This document shows, in pieces, positions 28,258 to 40,447 of a stretch of DNA of 64,000 nt. Source of the stretch: Lucinisca nassula (lineage: Eukaryota; Mollusca; Bivalvia; Lucinida; Lucinidae); the NCBI GenBank assembly GCA_963580285.1, contig OY757015.1:150038082-150102081 (forward strand), read 5' to 3'. The first letter of the stretch is position 1. Every line of letters starts with the position of its first letter. The notes under the pieces are model-generated. The model searched no databases and was not told where the DNA came from. It worked only from the letters and a program-made list of their open reading frames with translations. Position numbers and translations under genes: made by a program.

Positions 28258-31049
28258 TAGCTCACCTGTCACGTAGTGACAAGGTGAGCTTTTGGGATCA
28301 CTTTTTGTCCGTCGTGCGTCCGTCCGTGCGTCCGTGCTTCCGTAAACTTTTCTTCAAACGACATCTCCTCCTAAACCACTGATCGGATTTTGACCAAACT
28401 TCACAGGAATGATCCTTAGGTGGTCCCCTTTCAAAGTTGTTCAAATGGTTCCGGTCCATTGCACATATAGGTCACAGGAGCCAAAAATAGATTTTTTTCA
28501 CCGAAAACTTAAAAAATCTTCTTCTCTGAAACCGCAAGGCCCAGGTCTTTGATATTTGGTATGAAGCTTCATCCAGTGGACCCCTACCAAGATTGTTCAA
28601 ATTATAGTGATGGGGCCAAAAATGCCCCCGCACGGGGGCCCTTTGGTTTTGCATGGGCTTATATGGGGAAAATCTTTAAAAATCTTCTTCTCTAAAACCG
28701 CAAGGCCCAGATCTTTGATATTTGGTATGAAGCTTCATCTAGTGGACCCCTACCAAGATTGTTCAAATTATAGTGCTGGAGCTAAAAATGCCCCCGCACA
28801 GGGGCCCTTTAGTTTTACATGGGCTTATATAGGGAAAATCTTGAAAAATCTTCTTCTCTGAAACAGCAAGGCCCAGGTCTTTGATATTTGGTATGAAGCT
28901 TCATCTAGTGGACCCCTACCAAGATTGTTCAAATTATAGTGCTGGGGCCAAAAATGCCCCCGCATGGGGGCCCTTTGGTTTTACATGGGCTTATATAGGA
29001 AAATCTTTAAAAATCTTCTTCTCTGAAACCGCAAGGCCCAGATCTTTGATATCTGGTATGAAGCTTCATCTAGTGGACCCCTACCAAGATTGTTCAAATT
29101 ATAGTGCTGGAGCTAAAAATGCCCCCGCATCGGGGCCCTTTGGTTTTACATGGGCTTATACAGGGAAAATCTTGAAAAATCTTCTTCTCTGAAACCGCAA
29201 GGCCCAGGTCTTTGATATTTGGTATGAAGCTTCATCTAGTGGACCCCTACCATGATTGTTCAAATTATAGTGCTGGGGCCAAAAATGCCCCGCACGGGGG
29301 CCCTTTGGTTTTACATAGGCTTATATAGGGAAAATCTTTAAAAATCTTCTTCTCTGAAACCGCAAGGCCCAGGTCTTTGATATTAGGTATGAAGCTTTAT
29401 CTAGTGAACCCCTACCAAGATTGTTCAAATTATAGTGCTGAAGCTAAAAATGCCCCTGCACGGGGGCCCTTTGGTTTTGCATGGGCTTATATAGGGAAAA
29501 TCTTGAAAAATCTTCTTCTCTGAAACCGCAAGGCCCAGGTCTTTGATATTTGGTAGGAAGCTTCATCTAGTGGACCCCTACCAAGATTGTTCAAATTATA
29601 GTGCTGGGGCCAAAAATGCCCCCGCACGGGGGCCCTTTGGTTTTGCATGGGCTTATATGGGGAAAATCTTTAAAAATCTTCTTCTCTGAAACCGCAAGGC
29701 CCAGATCTTTGATATTTGGTATGAAGGTTCATCTAGTGGACCCCTACCAAGATTGTTCAAATTATAGTGCTGGAGCTAAAAATGCCCCCGCACGGGGGCC
29801 CTTTGGTTTTACATGGGCTTATATAGGGAAAATCTTGAAAAATCTTCTTCTCTGAAACCGCAAGGCCCAGGTCTTTGATATTTGGTATGAAGCTTCATCT
29901 AGTGGACCCCTACCAAGATTGTTCAAATTATAGTGCTGGAGCTAAAAATGCCCCCGCACGGGGGCCCTTTGGTTTTACATGGGCTTATATAGGGAAAATC
30001 TTTAAAAATCTTCTTCTCTGAAACCGCAAGGCCCAGGTCTTTGATATTTGGTATGAAGCTTCATCTAGTGGACCCCTACCAAGATTGTTCAAATTATAGT
30101 GCTGGAGCTAAAAATGCCCCCTGCACAGGGGCCCTTTGGTTTTACATGGGCTTATATAGGGAAAATCTTGAAAAATCTTCTTCTCTGAAACCGCAAGGCC
30201 CAGGTCTTTGATATTTGGTATGAAGCTTCATCTAGTAGACCCCTACCAAGATTGTTCAAATTATAGTGCTGGGGCCAAAAATGCCCCCGCACCAGGGCCC
30301 TTTTGTTTTACATAGGCTTATATAGGGAAAATCTTGAAAAATCTTTTTCTCTGAAACTGCAAGGCCCAGGTCTTTGATATTTGGTATGAAGCTTAATCTA
30401 GTGGACCTGTACCAAGATTGTTCAAATTATAGCCCTGGGGCCAAATATGCCCCCGCTCCGGGGCCCTTTGGTTTTACATAGACTTATATAGGGAAAATCT
30501 TGAAAAATCTTCTTCTCTGAAACCACAAGGCTTAGGTCTTCGATATTTGTTATGACGCTTCAGCTAGTGGATCTCTATAGATTGTTCAAATTATAGGCCT
30601 GAGACCAAAAATGCCCCCGCCATGTGGCCCTTTGGTTTTACCTAGACTTATATAGGGAAAATCTTTAAAAATCATCTTCTCTGAAACACAAGGCTTAGGT
30701 CTTTGATATTTATTATGAAGTTTCAGCTAGTGGACCTCTACCAAGACTGTTCAAATTATAGCCCTGGGGCCAAAAATGCCCCCGCTCCGGGGCCCATTGG
30801 TTTTACATAGACTTATATAGGGAAAATCTTGTTTTACATAGACTTCTATATGCAGGGTAAACCTTTAAAATCTTCTTTTCTGAAACCAGAAAGCCCAGGT
30901 CTTTCATATTAGATATGAAGCTTCATCTTGTGGACCTCTACCAAGATTGTTCAAATTTTAGCCCTGGGGCCTAAATTGACCCTGCCCGGGGCCCACTTGT
31001 TATGCTTTGGATCAGGTGAGCGAACCAGGGCCCTCTGGGCCCTCTTGTT
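28258..31049 (+). mobile_element. Large TRE, about fourteen 166 bp units (copy 1)
   Basis: Opens with hairpin TAGCTCACCTGTCACGTAG / TGACAAGGTGAGCT, CGTCCGTCCGTGCG leader and CATCTCCTCCTAAACC. Units: AATCTTCTTCTCTGAAACCG, TTTGATATTTGGTATGAAGC, TTCAAATTATAGTGCTGG, CCCCCGCACGGGGGCCC. Closes with GGATCAGGTGAGCGAACC and GGGCCCTCTGGGCCCTC. Middle units are nearly identical; the last four are diverged. Non-coding; spanning ORFs follow unit periodicity. Confidence 0.88.
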
Positions 31050-31179
31050 ACTTCTCTTATCTGGAGCTATGTAGCCAGCCAGATGTAGATCTGGTCCAAA
31101 GGTCCAATCTCTGGGTTCGTGGAGATTCACCATGCAATATTTTCTCCTTTCACTGATTCAAGAAGAGCAGTCATCGGTT

Positions 31180-31483
31180 TTTTGTTTGTTTGTTTGAATT
31201 GAGGTTTAACATCCCTGTCAATACAATTTAGGTCATTTTGGAGGCATTGCTTCCAATTTTATGGGACTTTTGCCTGACATTGAGATGAAATAACATCCCA
31301 AGCCCTGCTGCCCAATGAAACCAAAAGTTTATATGCATTGGACAGTCTGACTCATACCACTTTGCCTGGGCAGGCTTAGTCCTTCTAAGCGGTTTACCAG
31401 TAATACTCATTGTGTGGTCAGTTTCAGGTCTGCGTGGAAGCACCATACAGCCAAATATATTTCTCCAAATTGAGCTGGGTCGA
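31180..31483 (-). mobile_element. B retroposon inside SINE-L
   Basis: Full reverse-strand B. Near-perfect duplication AGTCATCGGTT / AGTCATCAGTT (31169-31179, 31484-31494). Confidence 0.85.
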
Positions 31484-31498
31484 AGTCATCAGTTAGTA

Positions 31499-31695
31499 TT
31501 GTAAAAGGAATACGGCTATTACGACCACCTAAAATTAAGACTAATTCTGCTAAAAAGCTTATTTAGTAGGTTCCAGTAATTCTTGCATGCAATGCCCTCT
31601 GGTCAGAGACCACCTTTAGGACTGTTCAAAAGTGGTCTTAAAGACCACTTTTGAACAGTCCCAAAGGTGGTCTTAATATAGGAATTTTACTGTAT
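31499..31695. mobile_element. J foldback MITE inside SINE-L
   Basis: Ends GTAAAAGGAATACGGC...GACCACCT and AGGTGGTCTTAATATAGG are inverted; centre GACTGTTCAAAAGTGGTCTT with its complement. Probable TA duplication. Confidence 0.7.
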
Positions 31696-31940
31696 TTACT
31701 GTGAATACAATGTGCATTGTACTGCTTGGGGACTAAGTCTGGCCAAGAAAAGTGTGGTTATGTTATGGCTCAAAATGACCTTACTAATGTTGACTGGGCT
31801 GTTGGACCCCAAAACAAACACATTAAAAAAAAACACACAACATTTTTGCAGAACATCACAACTGCTATTGGCTATCTGTAGCACTAGATGGATTATGGGA
31901 TTGGGTAGGGGTGGGGGTCGGGGTGAGTATGGTATAACAG

Positions 31941-32096
31941 TGTTTGATTTTTACATCTCACCAACAGCTATGGTCATATGGAGATGGGACCTCGGTTTAA
32001 AGACTCATCCGATAGTCTGGAGAAGCCCGGGATCGATCCTGCGAGTCCTGGTTTACAAGGCGAGTAGCATAACCACTACACCACAGAGGCTTCTGC
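31941..32096 (-). mobile_element. SINE-T with target duplication
   Basis: Reverse-strand copy lacking most of the CACTCACT tail. Perfect 12 bp duplication ATGGTATAACAG (31929-31940, 32097-32108). Confidence 0.9.
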
Positions 32097-32108
32097 ATGG
32101 TATAACAG

Positions 32109-32807
32109 GTGGATTATAGGATTCATTTCTGGAGATACCGGTACATCAATATTATGAATACAGGCTAAGGAACAGCCATAATTTCTTGGGTCTTTTGGAC
32201 CCATCATTAAATTCAAATTTAGCTTAGCTACTAATGAAGCTGAAGCCATTAAACAGCAGGGAGCAACGGCTAGCCCTTTCTTAATTAGTTGAGTTCCCTG
32301 AAATTCAGACAGATAAATATTCCAACACATTGCCAGGTTAGTTGCAGGGTTAGTGAATTACACAAAAAAGGTCTTCTCTATGCTGTATTTGCAAGTTTGT
32401 CCAGTAAAGACACATAGGTGCAGTCTGATCAGAGCATTCATTGTCTGCATGAAGAAGTCCAGTGAAGACTTCGATCAGAACATGAGAATGTGCAGGCTAG
32501 TTTAATACTCACTGTGGACTTGCAATCGTTTAGGTTTTTGCTGTCTGCCTACTGACACAATCAACAGTTTAGGCCATGTTGGGCTGGTCAATTACCTTGA
32601 CTGTTCCTGGATAGTGCATAGCGTGAGACCCCCCCCCCCCCCACCCCACCAACACACACACACCAGCCGACAGTAACTGGCAACAGCTGAGTACCCACAA
32701 TCTATGTTATAAGAGGCAGAAATAAGAAAATTATGTCTACTATTGTTAGGTTTTATAGATCAATTAGTATAATGATGCAATGTATGTGGACAGACAGAAA
32801 TGGAGAG
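32109..32807. other. Unannotated stretch with poly-C and I fragment
   Basis: C-rich run near 32628-32643; I-type fragment GAGTACCCACAATCTATG with GCAGAAATAAGAAAATTATG (32689-32740). No gene was recognised. Confidence 0.4.
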
Positions 32808-33071
32808 TTTGTTTTTGTTTGATTTGAGGTTTAACGTCCCCGTCAACACTGTAACGGTCATTTTGGAGACGTTGCTTCAAATTTTATGGGACTTTTACCT
32901 GATGTTGAGATGAAATGACATCTCAAGCCCTGTCGCCCAATGAAACCAATAGGGTTTATAAGCATGGATGGTCCGACTCGCACCACTTTGCCTGGGCGGG
33001 CTAGATCCTCTAAGCGGTTTACCAGTACTCGGCTGCGGGTCGTATTTAGCTCTGTGTGGAAGCATCGTGCA
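32808..33071 (-). mobile_element. B retroposon next to the K array
   Basis: Reverse-strand B cut after GTGTGGAAGCATCGTGCAG, where the K array begins. No clear duplication was seen. Confidence 0.75.
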
Positions 33072-36000
33072 GAAACCTTACAGATCCCCACTCCTAAACC
33101 ATATATATTATTGTTCCTTATGATAAGATTCATTAAGTGACACGAACCTGAGGGACCCCAGATGTTCTGGGGACATGCTCCACCCCTCCACTTCATAAAA
33201 TGCTATTCAATTCAGAAACCATTCAGATCCCTACCCCTAAACCATAAATATTCTTGTTCCTTATGATAAGACGCACTCAGTGATATCAATCTGGGGGTCC
33301 CCCAGGATGTGCCGGGACCATGCTCCACCCCATCCAATTGATAAAAGGCTTAATATCCCAGAAACCTTACAGATCCCCAGCCCTAAACCTTACATATTCT
33401 CGTTCCTTATGATAAGTCGCATTCTGTGACACCAACCTGGGGGACACCCGGGATGTGCCGGGCCCGTGCACAACCCTCTCCATTTAAGAAACGGCCAAAT
33501 AATCCAGAAACCTTACAGATCCTCACCCCTAAACCGTATATATTCTTGTTCCTTATGATAAGATACATTAAGTGACACCAACCTGGGGTCCCCCCCCCCC
33601 CCCGATGTGCCCGGGGCATGCCCCATCCAGTCCACTTCATAAACCATTCAGATACTCTCCCCTAAACCATACAACATATTCTTGTTCCATATAATAAGAC
33701 ACACTCAGTGGCACCAACCTGGGGGTCCCTCAGGATGTGCCGGGGCCATGCCCAACCCCCTCCACTTCATAAAAGACCAAATATTCCAGAAACCTTACAG
33801 ATCCCCACACCTAAACCATACATATTCTTGTTTCTTATGATAGGACCCATCCAGTGATATCAACCTAGGGGTCACCCAGGTCTTGCCGAGGCCATGCTCC
33901 ACTCCTCAACTTCACAAAAGACCATATACCTGAGAAACTCTTCAGAGCCCTACCCCTAAACCATATATATTCTTGTTCCTTATGATAAGACGCAATCAGT
34001 GACACCACCGTGGGGGTCCACTGGCGTGCCACGGGCCATGCCCCACCCCTTTACTTCATTAAAAGCCATATATCTCAGAAACCTTTCAGATCCCCACCCC
34101 TTAACCAGATATATTCTTGTTCCTTATGACAAGACCCCACTTCATAATAGGCCATATATCTAAAACAAGAGGGCCCAGAGGGCCCTGGTTCGCTCACCTG
34201 ATCCAAAGCATAACAAGTGGGCCCCGGGCAGGGTCAATTTTGGCCCCAGGGCTAAAATTTGAACAATCTTGGTAGAGGTTCACAAGATGAAGCTTCATAT
34301 CGAATATGAAAGACCTGGGCTTTCTGGTTTCAGAGAAAAAGATTTTAAAGGTTTACCCTGCATATAGAAGTCTATGTAAAACAAGATTTTCCCTATATAA
34401 GTCTATGTTAAACCAAAGGGCCCCGGAGCGGGGGCATTTTTGGCCCGAGTGCTATAATTTGAACAATCTTGGTAGAGGTCCACTAGCTGAAGCTTCATAA
34501 CAAATATCAAAGACCTAAGCCTTGTGTTTCAGAGAAGATGATTTTTAAAGATTTTCCCTATATAAGTCTATGTAAAACCAAAGGGCCACATGGCGGGGGC
34601 ATTTTTGGTCTCAGGGCTATAATTTGAACAATCTTTATAGAGGTCCACTAGCTGAAGCGTCATAACAAATATAGCGAAGACCTAAGCCTTGTGGTTTCAG
34701 AGAAGAGATTTTCCCTATATAAGTCTAAGTAAAACCAAAGGGCCCCGGAGCGGGGGCATTTTTTGCCCCAGAGCTATAATTTTTGAACAATCTTGGTAGA
34801 GGTCCACAAGATGAAGCTTCATACCAAATATCAAAGACCTGGGCCTCGCAGTTTCAGAGCAGAAGTTTTTTAAAGATTTTCCCTATATAAGCCTATGTAA
34901 AACAAAAGGGCCCTGGTGCGGGGGCATTTTTGGCCCCAGCATTATAATTTGAACAATCTTGGTAGGGGTCTACTAGATGAAGCTTCATACCAAATATCAA
35001 AGACCTGGGCCTTGAGATTTCAGAGAAGATGATTTTTAAAGATTTTCCCTATATAAGTCCATGTAAAACCTAAGGGCCCCCGTTCGGGGGGCATTTTTAG
35101 CTCCAGCACTATAATTTGAACAATCTTGGTAGGGGTCCACTAGATGAAGCTTCATACCAAATATCAAAGACCTGGGCCTTGCAGTTTCAGAGAAGAAGAT
35201 TTTTAAAGATTTTCCCTATATAAGCCTATGTAAAACAAAAGGGCCCTGGTGCGGGGGCATTTTTGGCCCCAGCACTATAATTTGAACAATCTTTGTAGGG
35301 GTCCACTTGATGAAGCTTCATATCAAATATCAAAGACCTGGGCCTAGCGGTTTCAGAGAAGAAGATTTTTCAAGATTTTCCCTATATAAGCCCATGTAAA
35401 ACCAAAGGGCCCCCGTGCGGGGGCATTTTTAGCTTCAGCACCATAATTTGAACAATCTTGGTAGTGGTCCACTAGATAAAGCTTCATACCTAATATCAAA
35501 GACCTGGGCCTTGCGGTTTCAGAGAAGAAGATTTTTCAAGATTTTCCCTATATAAGCCCATGTAAAACCAAAGGGCCCCCATGCGGGGGCATTTTTGGCC
35601 CCAGCACTATAATTTGAACAATCTTGGTAGGGGTCCACTAGATGAAGCTTCATACCAAATATCAAAGACCTGGGCCTTGCGGTTTCAGAGAAGAAGATTT
35701 TTCAAGATTTTCCCTATATAAGCCCATGTAAAACCAAAGGGCCCCCGTGCGGGGGCATTTTTAGCTCCAGCACTATAATTTGAACAATCTTGGTAGGGGT
35801 CCACTAGATGAAGCTTCATACTAAATATCAAAGACCTGGGCCTTGCAGTTTCAGAGAAGAAGATTTTTAAAGATTTTCCCTATATAAGCCCATGTAAAAC
35901 CAAAGGGCCCCCGTGCGGGGGCATTTTTGGCCCCAGCACTATAGTTTGAACAATCTTGGTAGGGGTCCACTAGATGAAGCTTCATACCAAATATCAAAGA

Positions 36001-36665
36001 CCTTGGCCTTGCGGTTTCAGAGAAGAAGATTTTTTAAGTTTTCAGTGAAAAAAATCTATTTTTGGCTCCTGTGACCTATATGTGCAACGGACCGGAACCA
36101 TTTGAACAACTTTGAAAGGGGACCACCTAAGGATCATTCCTGTGAAGTTTGGTCAAAATCCGATCAGTGGTTTAGGAGGAGATGTCGTTTGAAGAAAAGT
36201 TTACGGACGCACGCACGGACGGACGGACGGACGACGGACAAAAAGTGATCCCAAAAGCTCACCTTGTCACTACGTGACAGGTGAGCTAAAAAACAACAAC
36301 ATTCAAATCCCCACCCCAAAATCACATATATTCTTCTTCATTGTTATTAGACACATTCAGTCAGCCCCATCTTGGGAATGGAGGGCGCAGGGGCCATTTT
36401 TCCACTTCATAAAATGGCCTCATATCTCAGAAACCATTCAGAATTCAGTGACAACAATCTTGGGCTTTTCTGGGATCCGCCATGCCCGACCCCCTCCACT
36501 GCTTAAAAGGCCTTACCTCTCAGGAGGCATACATATCCCCACTGCTAAACCATATATGTCTCTGTTCCTTTTGATAAGACGCATTTAATGACACCAACTA
36601 GGGCTCAATTGGGTTCATGCCCCATCTCTCTCTACTTTATAAAACACCTATTTTTTCAGATACAG
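33072..36665 (+). repeat. K tandem array, interrupted at 34156-36293
   Basis: Units of about 145 bp: GAAACCTTACAGATCCCCAC, CCTAAACCATATATATTCTT, GTTCCTTATGATAAGACGCA, GACACCAACCTGGGGG, CCACTTCATAAAA. Seven or so units left of the inserted TRE, two to three diverged ones right (36294-36665). Confidence 0.75.
34156..36293 (-). mobile_element. Large TRE with 166 bp units (copy 2, inverted)
   Basis: Reverse-strand counterpart of 28258-31049, with both ends present: AACAAGAGGGCCCAGAGGG left and TCACTACGTGACAGGTGAGC right. It has fewer units (about ten). It sits in the K array between ATATATCT and AACAACAACATTC with no evident duplication. Confidence 0.85.
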
Positions 36666-37090
36666 TCCACATGAGTGCTCATGTGGAGATGGGGTTTGTT
36701 TGGGAGACTTTATAATTGGTAGATTAAAATCATATCAGGTTAAAATACATGTCTGCCATTGGGCAGTGCCTAACTAAGCTCTGGTTTATGAAATTCGGCT
36801 CTTTGGTTTGTTTGCTATGGCAAGCTAAGAGTTTCAATTGACTTAAAATGGGGGAAAATGGAAAAATGACATTTATGCCTTTCAAGATATTTTGTCAAAC
36901 TTCCATAGAAACGTTCCTTTAAAAATGTTCTTTTAGGCCTATTTGTTGTCAGTTGTCAGCTGTTGTCCTGCAACAACACATTCAAGTGACATCAGACCTC
37001 TGAAGCCACTAGGCTGATTGGCTCCAAATTTTGAGCGCAGGGCTTCCATGGTTAATTAAAATACATTGCTACCAGTGGGCATTGCTCCCT
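36666..37090. other. Unannotated stretch
   Basis: AT-rich with diverged repeat-like text (AAGATATTTTGTCAAACTTC); no family assigned. Confidence 0.35.
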
Positions 37091-37887
37091 GAGCTCTGGT
37101 GAGCATAGGGGCCCAGAGAAGAAGATTTTTAAAGATTTTCCCTATATAAGCCTATGTAAAACAAAAGGGCCCTGGTGCGGGGGCATTTTTGGCCCCAGCA
37201 CTATAATTTGAACAATCTTGGTAGGGGTCCACTAGATAAAGCTTCATACCTAATATCAAAGACCTGGGCCTTGCGGTTTCAGAGAAGAAGATTTTTCAAG
37301 ATTTTCCCTATATAAGCCCATGTAAAACCAAAGGGCCCCGGTGCGGGGGCATTTTTAGCTCCAGCACTATAATTTGAACAATCTTGGTAGGGGTCCCATA
37401 GATGAAGCTTCATACCAAATATCAAAGACCTGGGCCTTGCGGTTTCAGAGAAGAAGATTTTTCAAGATTTACCCTATATAAGCCCATGTAAAACCAAAGG
37501 GGCCCCGTGCGGGGGCATTTTTGGCCCCAGCACTATAATTTGAACAATCTTAGTAGGGGTCCACTAGATGAAGCTTCATACCAAATATCAAAGACCTGGG
37601 CCTTGCGGTTTCAGAGAAGAAGATTTTTTAAGTTTGTGGTGAAAAAAATCTATTTTTGGCTACTGTGACCTATATGTGCAACGGACCGGAACCATTTGAA
37701 CAACTTTGAAAGGGGACCACCTAAGGATCATTCCTGTGAAGTTTGGTCAAAATACGATCAGTGGTTTAGGAGGAGATGGCGTTTGAAGAAAAGTTTACGG
37801 ACGCACGCACGGACGCACGCACGGACGCACGACGGACAAAAAGTGATCCCAAAAGCTCACCTTGTCACTACGTGACAGGTGAGCTAA
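37091..37887 (-). mobile_element. TRE with 166 bp units (copy 3, truncated)
   Basis: About four units and an intact leader/hairpin end (AAAAGCTCACCTTGTCACTA); the GAGGGCCC end is missing. The leader carries GGACGCACGCAC repeats. Confidence 0.8.
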
Positions 37888-38250
37888 AAAAGGCTTTAAC
37901 TCCCATGATACACGTCAGATTTTGACGATGATCGAACTCGTCGGAGGCCTCACATATGCAAAGCCATGTATGAAGTTTGGTGGAAATGGGTAGGTAAGGA
38001 CTGACTGTAGAGTAGAGTCCAGACAAGCTTAATCCAGTATACCCACCTTCCCCCCCCCCCCCCCCCCCCCCCCCGGGCATGCACACACACAAACACAATC
38101 TGAATCCAGTACACCCCCCTACCCACCCTGCGACGGCAGACTAGTAGTGCTTGAATTTCAATTGACTCAATAAAACATTATGCCAAAGTTCTTAGCAAAC
38201 AGTGTATGCCCAGATCAGATGTGCCAGAAGGCTTGTCTTCATGTAAACAA
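37888..38250. other. Stretch with a ~26 bp C run and core fragment
   Basis: Uninterrupted C run at about 38048-38073, then ACACACACAAACACA. A core fragment (GCAAACAGTGTATGCCCAGA) lies near 38194. A reverse ORF with poly-Gly is an artefact of the C run. Confidence 0.5.
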
Positions 38251-38485
38251 GTCCGTGAAATAAAGACCCCCTAAACCCCCACTCTATATAGAGAAAACTG
38301 GGGTTTACGGGGGAAAACATTATTTTCCTTATTTCTGCTCCAAGACATAGGTTGTGGGTACTCATTAGAACCGCCTCAAAAAGGCGGTTCTAACGAGCAC
38401 CCTAAACCTATGTTTGGAGTATAAATAAGAAAAAATAGAACAAATTTTCATCAGAAATTTATCACACGGATGTGTTATCGTAATG
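38250..38485. mobile_element. I-type MITE
   Basis: CCCCCTAAACCCCCACTCTA / AAAACTGGGGTTTACGGGGG arms, GGTACTCATTAGAACCGCCT palindrome and GGAGTATAAATAAGAAAA. Confidence 0.7.
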
Positions 38486-38990
38486 TTATGGAAAAAAAAT
38501 ACATACAATCCATGGACATGCCTGCTCTGTAAGGAGATGAAGTAAATAAAAGCATCAAGCGGCCTGATAGGCTGAATATATTCAACACAATGTTAATAAA
38601 ATATTCCATTCTCTCTGTGTAGGAAAACCAACAGGTACCCTTGTGGTCAGCTTCAGATTATGATGCTGGGCTTTTATTGCTTCTTAATGGCTCTAATCAC
38701 TGAATTAAATAATCATTATCAGTCACTGCTAGAAATGCTCTTCCACAGAGAATCTATGGCTGTTCCCTAAACTGAATACAGGTGGATACAATTTTAAGAA
38801 TTATGAGGAATTAAAGCAGCTGATGCCTGCCAAAATTCTCAGTCTGTTAGCACTCACTGCCCATCTACTGAGATTAATGAGTCAAATTTTATCTTGTGCA
38901 TATGAATAAATCAGAATCCAGTCCAAAAAGCAGGGCTATAAATAATGGAAACTACAGAAAACAGGAAGTGAGGGTGGATTGGGCTCACAC
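38486..38990. other. Unannotated stretch
   Basis: No repeat family, exon or RNA gene was recognised. Confidence 0.4.
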
Positions 38991-39191
38991 TTAACCCTTG
39001 TCCTGCTGAATATTTTAATGTGCTACACCCACAACTGATTATCAACAATCAGATTACTTGATGCAAATTATTGCAGCAAATTAGCAGTCTGGCTGACAAT
39101 GTAGATCCTGATCAGATGACGAAGCCATCTGATCTGGATCTTCATTGTTTGGAAAATAAGGCATATCTGGGCTCAGCTCGACAAGGGCTAA
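38991..39191. mobile_element. C MITE, variant
   Basis: TTAACCCTTGTCCTGCTG start; shortened core GATCCTGATCAGATGACGAA; right end GCTCGACAAGGGCTAA. Resembles the copy at 19870-20185 (GGCATATCTGGGCTCAG). Confidence 0.7.
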
Positions 39192-39299
39192 AATGCCAAG
39201 AAAAAGTAGCAGATGACATTACACCACAACTTCTTTATAACACTGTTCATTACAACAAGGTTTTGGGTATAACATGGTTTAAAAATTGATCCCAAAAAT

Positions 39300-39725
39300 G
39301 ACCGTTTTCTGTATTATTGCTACCGTATTTACCCTAAATATTCGGACACCTCAACTCCTTACCATACTTGTTAGTACAATTTTACTTCCTGATGTTGTGT
39401 CTAAATATTGCTGGATGAATGGCAAACATTGCAGACCCTGATGAGACACTGCGTTCTGCGTCATCTCATCTGGGTCTACACTGTTTGCTCAGGCATGTCT
39501 GTCCGAATACATAAGGTAAATTCAGTGTACAGTATGGGACAGACAGGCCTAAGCAAATGGTGCACACCCAGATCAGACTGCTGCTTCAGCAGCAGTCTGA
39601 TCAGGGTCTACACTGTTTGCCATTTGAGCTGCACATTTAGGACTCTGCTGGATCATGAAACAAATTTGTTAAAATTTTAGGAGAATTACAGCAAGTCCTT
39701 AAGGTGTCCGAATTTTTAAGGTACT
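39300..39725. mobile_element. Two F MITEs, inverted to each other
   Basis: First copy: ATTCGGACACCTCAACTCC to TGTCTGTCCGAATAC. Second, opposite: GACAGACAGGCCTAAGC to AAGGTGTCCGAATTTTTAAG. Cores are GACCCTGATGAGACACTGCG and CAGATCAGACTGCTGCTTC. Confidence 0.65.
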
Positions 39726-40440
39726 TTTTAACCCCCACTGCGAAGTGAAGAGGTGATGATAGCAGTGCCCTTAGTCTGTCCATCCTTCCCTAGTCTGTCT
39801 GTCCATCTGTCTTTCTATCCGCTCCGTATCTCCTGATCATCTTGATAGATTTTCATTAAACTTTGGTCAAATATTTCCCTCAGTGAGCTGATAAGCAGAA
39901 CCCATAAATAAACCATGCAGACTCGAGGTCAAGTTCACAGTTGAAGGTCACAAGTTTTAAACTTTGAATTTTATGTCCGTTCAAGATCTACTTTACCCCT
40001 GGAAGGATCTCATTAAACTTTGGTCAAATATCCCTCTCAGTGAGCTTATGTTCAGAACCTATTAATAAACTATGCCGACTCAAGGTCACAGTTTGAGCTT
40101 GAATTTTATGTCCGTTCAAGATCTACTTTACCCCTGGAAGGATCTCATTAAACTTTGGTCAAATATCCCTCTCAGTGGCTTATGTTCAGAACCTATAAAT
40201 AAACCATGCTGACTCAAGGTCACAGTTGAATATCACGAGTTTGAGCTTGAATTTTGTGTCCGTTCCATGTCCTTTACCTCTGGAAGGATTTTTATTAAAT
40301 ATTGGTCAAATGTTGGCCTAAGTGAGATGATGTGTTGAAACCATAAATAAACCGTGCTGTCTCAAATTCAAGGTCACAGTTGAAGGTCACGAGTTTGAGC
40401 CTTGAATTTTGTGTCCGTTCCATATCTCCTAAACCTTAGT
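39726..40440 (+). repeat. TRE array, ~135-150 bp units
   Basis: Leader CAGTGCCCTTAGTCTGTCC, CCGTATCTCCTGATCATC; then units with CATTAAACTTTGGTCAAATA, GTGAGCTTATGTTCAGAACC, AATAAACCATGCTGACTC, GGTCACAGTTGAAGGTCAC. Confidence 0.7.
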
Positions 40441-40447
40441 CAATTAT

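Larger units (their letters stand above)
31080..31835 (+). mobile_element. SINE-L split by B and J insertions
   Basis: GGGTTCGTGGAGATTCACC and GATTCAAGAAGAGCAGTCAT (to 31179) match 790-890. After the insertions, AATGTGCATTGTACTGCTTG, AAGTGTGGTTATG and AATGTTGACTGGGC (31703-31805) match 908-1015. Confidence 0.7.

Noticed and set aside
28607..29855. Several 84-104 residue ORFs (FGMKLHLVDPYQDCSNYSAG repeats)
   Set aside because: They follow the 166 bp unit of a tandem-repeat element and recur with each unit; no start context, splice sites or domain.
31696..31884. Short reverse ORF near 31.8 kb
   Set aside because: Lies across the SINE-L tail and flanking sequence; chance frame.
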